NCBI GenBank assembly: GCA_004347695.1
Contig: SLTK01000009.1
Span: 382,328-446,327 of the forward strand
From: Chloroflexota bacterium
GTDB taxonomy: Bacteria > Chloroflexota > Anaerolineae > Anaerolineales > Anaerolineaceae
Direction of reading: 5' to 3'
DNA: 64,000 bases
How positions within the stretch are numbered: position 1 is the first letter of the stretch; each line of letters opens with the position of its first letter. Below are positions 62,965 through 64,000 of the stretch, one piece after another. The notes beneath the pieces were generated by a model. That model was not told where the DNA came from. It ran no database searches and saw nothing but the letters and a program-made list of their open reading frames with translations. Both the position numbers and the translations under genes were made by a program.

Positions 62965-63399
62965 ATGATTGCCTCCGGCAAATTTAGCCTGGTAAAACCT
63001 ACCATTGACACACCATTCAAAATCGATTTTGAATGGTGGAAAACACATGACCACAACTGGCGGGTTTATCTTTTCAGCTTTTTATGCGCCGAGCATCAGC
63101 AAGTGTTCGAGAATGTCGGCGACCAGGCCTGGATCGATTGGATCGACCCGGAAACTGCTGAAGTCACCCAGGTGGACGGTCTGCAACACATTTTGATGAC
63201 CCACTGCGCGCTCCAACCTGAATTCGTAAATTCAACGACCACCCTGGTCGATGCGGTTTTTCGCGTTCTGCTATCAAATGGCAACACCCCCATTTCGCCG
63301 GCTGAACTTTCAGAGCGCGTCAACAAGCCAGCCGAAACCATTTTGCGGACTCTTTCTGGCCCGCGGGTTTATCAGGGCATTCGACCGGCGCACTCGTAG
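62965..63399 (+). CDS. Unrecognised 144-residue partner protein
   Basis: ATG 62965 follows CCGAGGAGTAAGTTC. FSLVKPTIDTPFKIDFEWWK leads, LFSFLCAEHQQVF and DWIDPETAEVTQVDGLQHIL follow, and the C-terminal part (VDAVFRVLLSNGNTPISPAELSERVNKPAETILRTL, about 90-130) looks like a helix-turn-helix of the winged-helix kind. It is probably made with the 528-residue protein and may bind it. A 28-bp palindrome follows. Confidence 0.65.
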   Translation: MIASGKFSLVKPTIDTPFKIDFEWWKTHDHNWRVYLFSFLCAEHQQVFENVGDQAWIDWIDPETAEVTQVDGLQHILMTHCALQPEFVNSTTTLVDAVFRVLLSNGNTPISPAELSERVNKPAETILRTLSGPRVYQGIRPAHS

Positions 63400-63410
63400 T
63401 CTCAATCAAA

Positions 63411-63438
63411 GTAGAGGCGGCTCGCGAGCCGCCTCTAC
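63411..63438. repeat. Perfect 28-bp palindrome
   Basis: GTAGAGGCGGCTCG and CGAGCCGCCTCTAC are exact inverse complements with no loop. It lies 12 bases after the second unknown gene. No T-run follows, so it is either a REP-like element or an atypical terminator. Confidence 0.8.
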
Positions 63439-63447
63439 CATACCAAA

Positions 63448-63474
63448 TTGACGGTCAGATACATGTGCTATAAT
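63448..63474 (+). promoter_or_regulatory. Promoter of tRNA-Arg
   Basis: TTGACG (63448-63453) and the extended -10 TGC-TATAAT (63466-63474) lie 31 bases before the tRNA, with a 15-base spacer. Confidence 0.65.
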
Positions 63475-63504
63475 AATTTTCAGGCGTCGAAACCCGCTTC
63501 GTAC

Positions 63505-63577
63505 GCCCCTGTAGCTCAATGGACAGAGCACCGGACTTCTAATCCGATGGTTGTGAGTTCGAGTCTCACCAGGGGCG
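63505..63577 (+). tRNA. tRNA-Arg (anticodon TCT)
   Basis: Acceptor GCCCCTG pairs perfectly with CAGGGGC. D-arm GCTC...GAGC, anticodon loop CTTCTAA (anticodon TCT reads AGA) and T-arm GTGAG-TTCGAGT-CTCAC are all intact. The first anticodon-stem pair is a C-A mismatch. The CCA end is not encoded. Confidence 0.95.
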
Positions 63578-63605
63578 CTGTATCCTTCTTTCAGAGGAGA
63601 TAACC

Positions 63606-64000
63606 ATGATTGAAAGAAAAGGTGTTTTTACCTTTCGTAACCGTGATGTAACCGTTATCGGTGATGATGTTAAACCGGGCGACCAGGCTGCCGAGTTTGA
63701 AGTATTAAACCTGGATTTTGAAGCCATTAAAGGGTTGGCAAGCACTGCCGGCAAGGTGCGCATCATTGCCGCCGTTCCTTCTCTGGAAACCTCGGTTTGT
63801 GACCGCGAGACCCGCCGGTTTAATCAGGAAGCCGCCAATCTGAGCAAAGATATCGTTGTCCTGGTGGTCAGCATGGATCTGCCGTACACCCAAAAACGCT
63901 GGTGCGGCGCGGCAGGCATCGACCAGGTAACTGTGGTCTCAGACGCGATCAACAAAGAGTTTGGCCCCCACTATGGCGTACTATTGAAAGAAGTTGGCGT
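63606..64000 (+). CDS. tpx: Thiol peroxidase (partial, C-terminus off the right edge)
   Basis: About 131 residues are visible. SLETSVCDRETRRF holds the peroxidatic Cys, and RWCGAAGI the likely resolving Cys, as in Tpx. It removes hydroperoxides using thioredoxin. GAGGAGATAACC precedes the ATG. It starts 28 bases after the tRNA, so the two could share a transcript. Confidence 0.93.
   Translation, partial: MIERKGVFTFRNRDVTVIGDDVKPGDQAAEFEVLNLDFEAIKGLASTAGKVRIIAAVPSLETSVCDRETRRFNQEAANLSKDIVVLVVSMDLPYTQKRWCGAAGIDQVTVVSDAINKEFGPHYGVLLKEVG

Overview
The window looks like chromosomal DNA of an anaerobic or microaerophilic member of the Chloroflexota, most likely Anaerolineae. This is an inference. 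It rests on coenzyme F420 genes, a MrfA/MrfB-type helicase and nuclease pair, short dispersed repeats of the GTCATTGC...GCAATCT and GTCACCCTGAG type, extended -10 (TGn-TATAAT) promoters, and several genes that seem to lack a leader. There is no rRNA, no CRISPR array and no recognisable insertion sequence. The only tRNA is tRNA-Arg(TCT), near the right edge.

Left part (1-15.8 kb): a B12-binding radical SAM protein running off the left edge; a histidine kinase, LuxR-type regulator and membrane protein operon; the GTPase TypA/BipA facing a P-loop protein; an M1-peptidase lipoprotein; an orphan DUF2877 (AllH-like) gene; a cyclase plus unknown-protein operon; an aldo/keto reductase; an L-2-hydroxyglutarate oxidase; a lone tyrosine recombinase; and a ferritin-like/VIT1 fusion.

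Middle (16-32 kb): a metallo-beta-lactamase-fold protein, an esterase, Asp23/Gls24 with NusB, a large multidomain lipoprotein, ATP-dependent PEP carboxykinase, a repeat-rich gap, an MFS transporter coupled to a prepilin peptidase, MrfA (with an embedded HNH domain), MrfB and a DUF2007 protein, a class IV aminotransferase and an S41 protease.

The most interesting region is 32.1-49.2 kb, sixteen genes in a row on the minus strand, mostly overlapping or closely spaced. Read in transcription order they are: an SsnA-type aminohydrolase, F420H2:NADP oxidoreductase, CofE, a 2H phosphoesterase, CofC, an F420-type LLM oxidoreductase, a hotdog thioesterase, a flavin subunit, an XdhD-like molybdenum hydroxylase, XdhC, a fused flavin/iron-sulfur subunit, a small membrane protein, a second molybdenum hydroxylase, YqeB, a YqeC-MocA fusion and a second MocA. 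YqeB, YqeC and SsnA are known markers of selenium-dependent molybdenum hydroxylases. The block therefore joins F420 metabolism to what looks like a labile-selenium molybdenum hydroxylase pathway, probably for an N-heterocycle such as a purine.

Right part (49.5-64 kb): an M20 dipeptidase, a DUF1385 membrane protein, a repeat-rich gap, a ComEA-like protein, the conserved YqeY, PgpH, YbeY and DgkA run, endonuclease IV, an orphan LuxR regulator, exonuclease III, a CheY-like receiver, DUF192 and LysM/M23 proteins, an unrecognised two-gene operon, a perfect 28-bp palindrome, tRNA-Arg and the start of thiol peroxidase.
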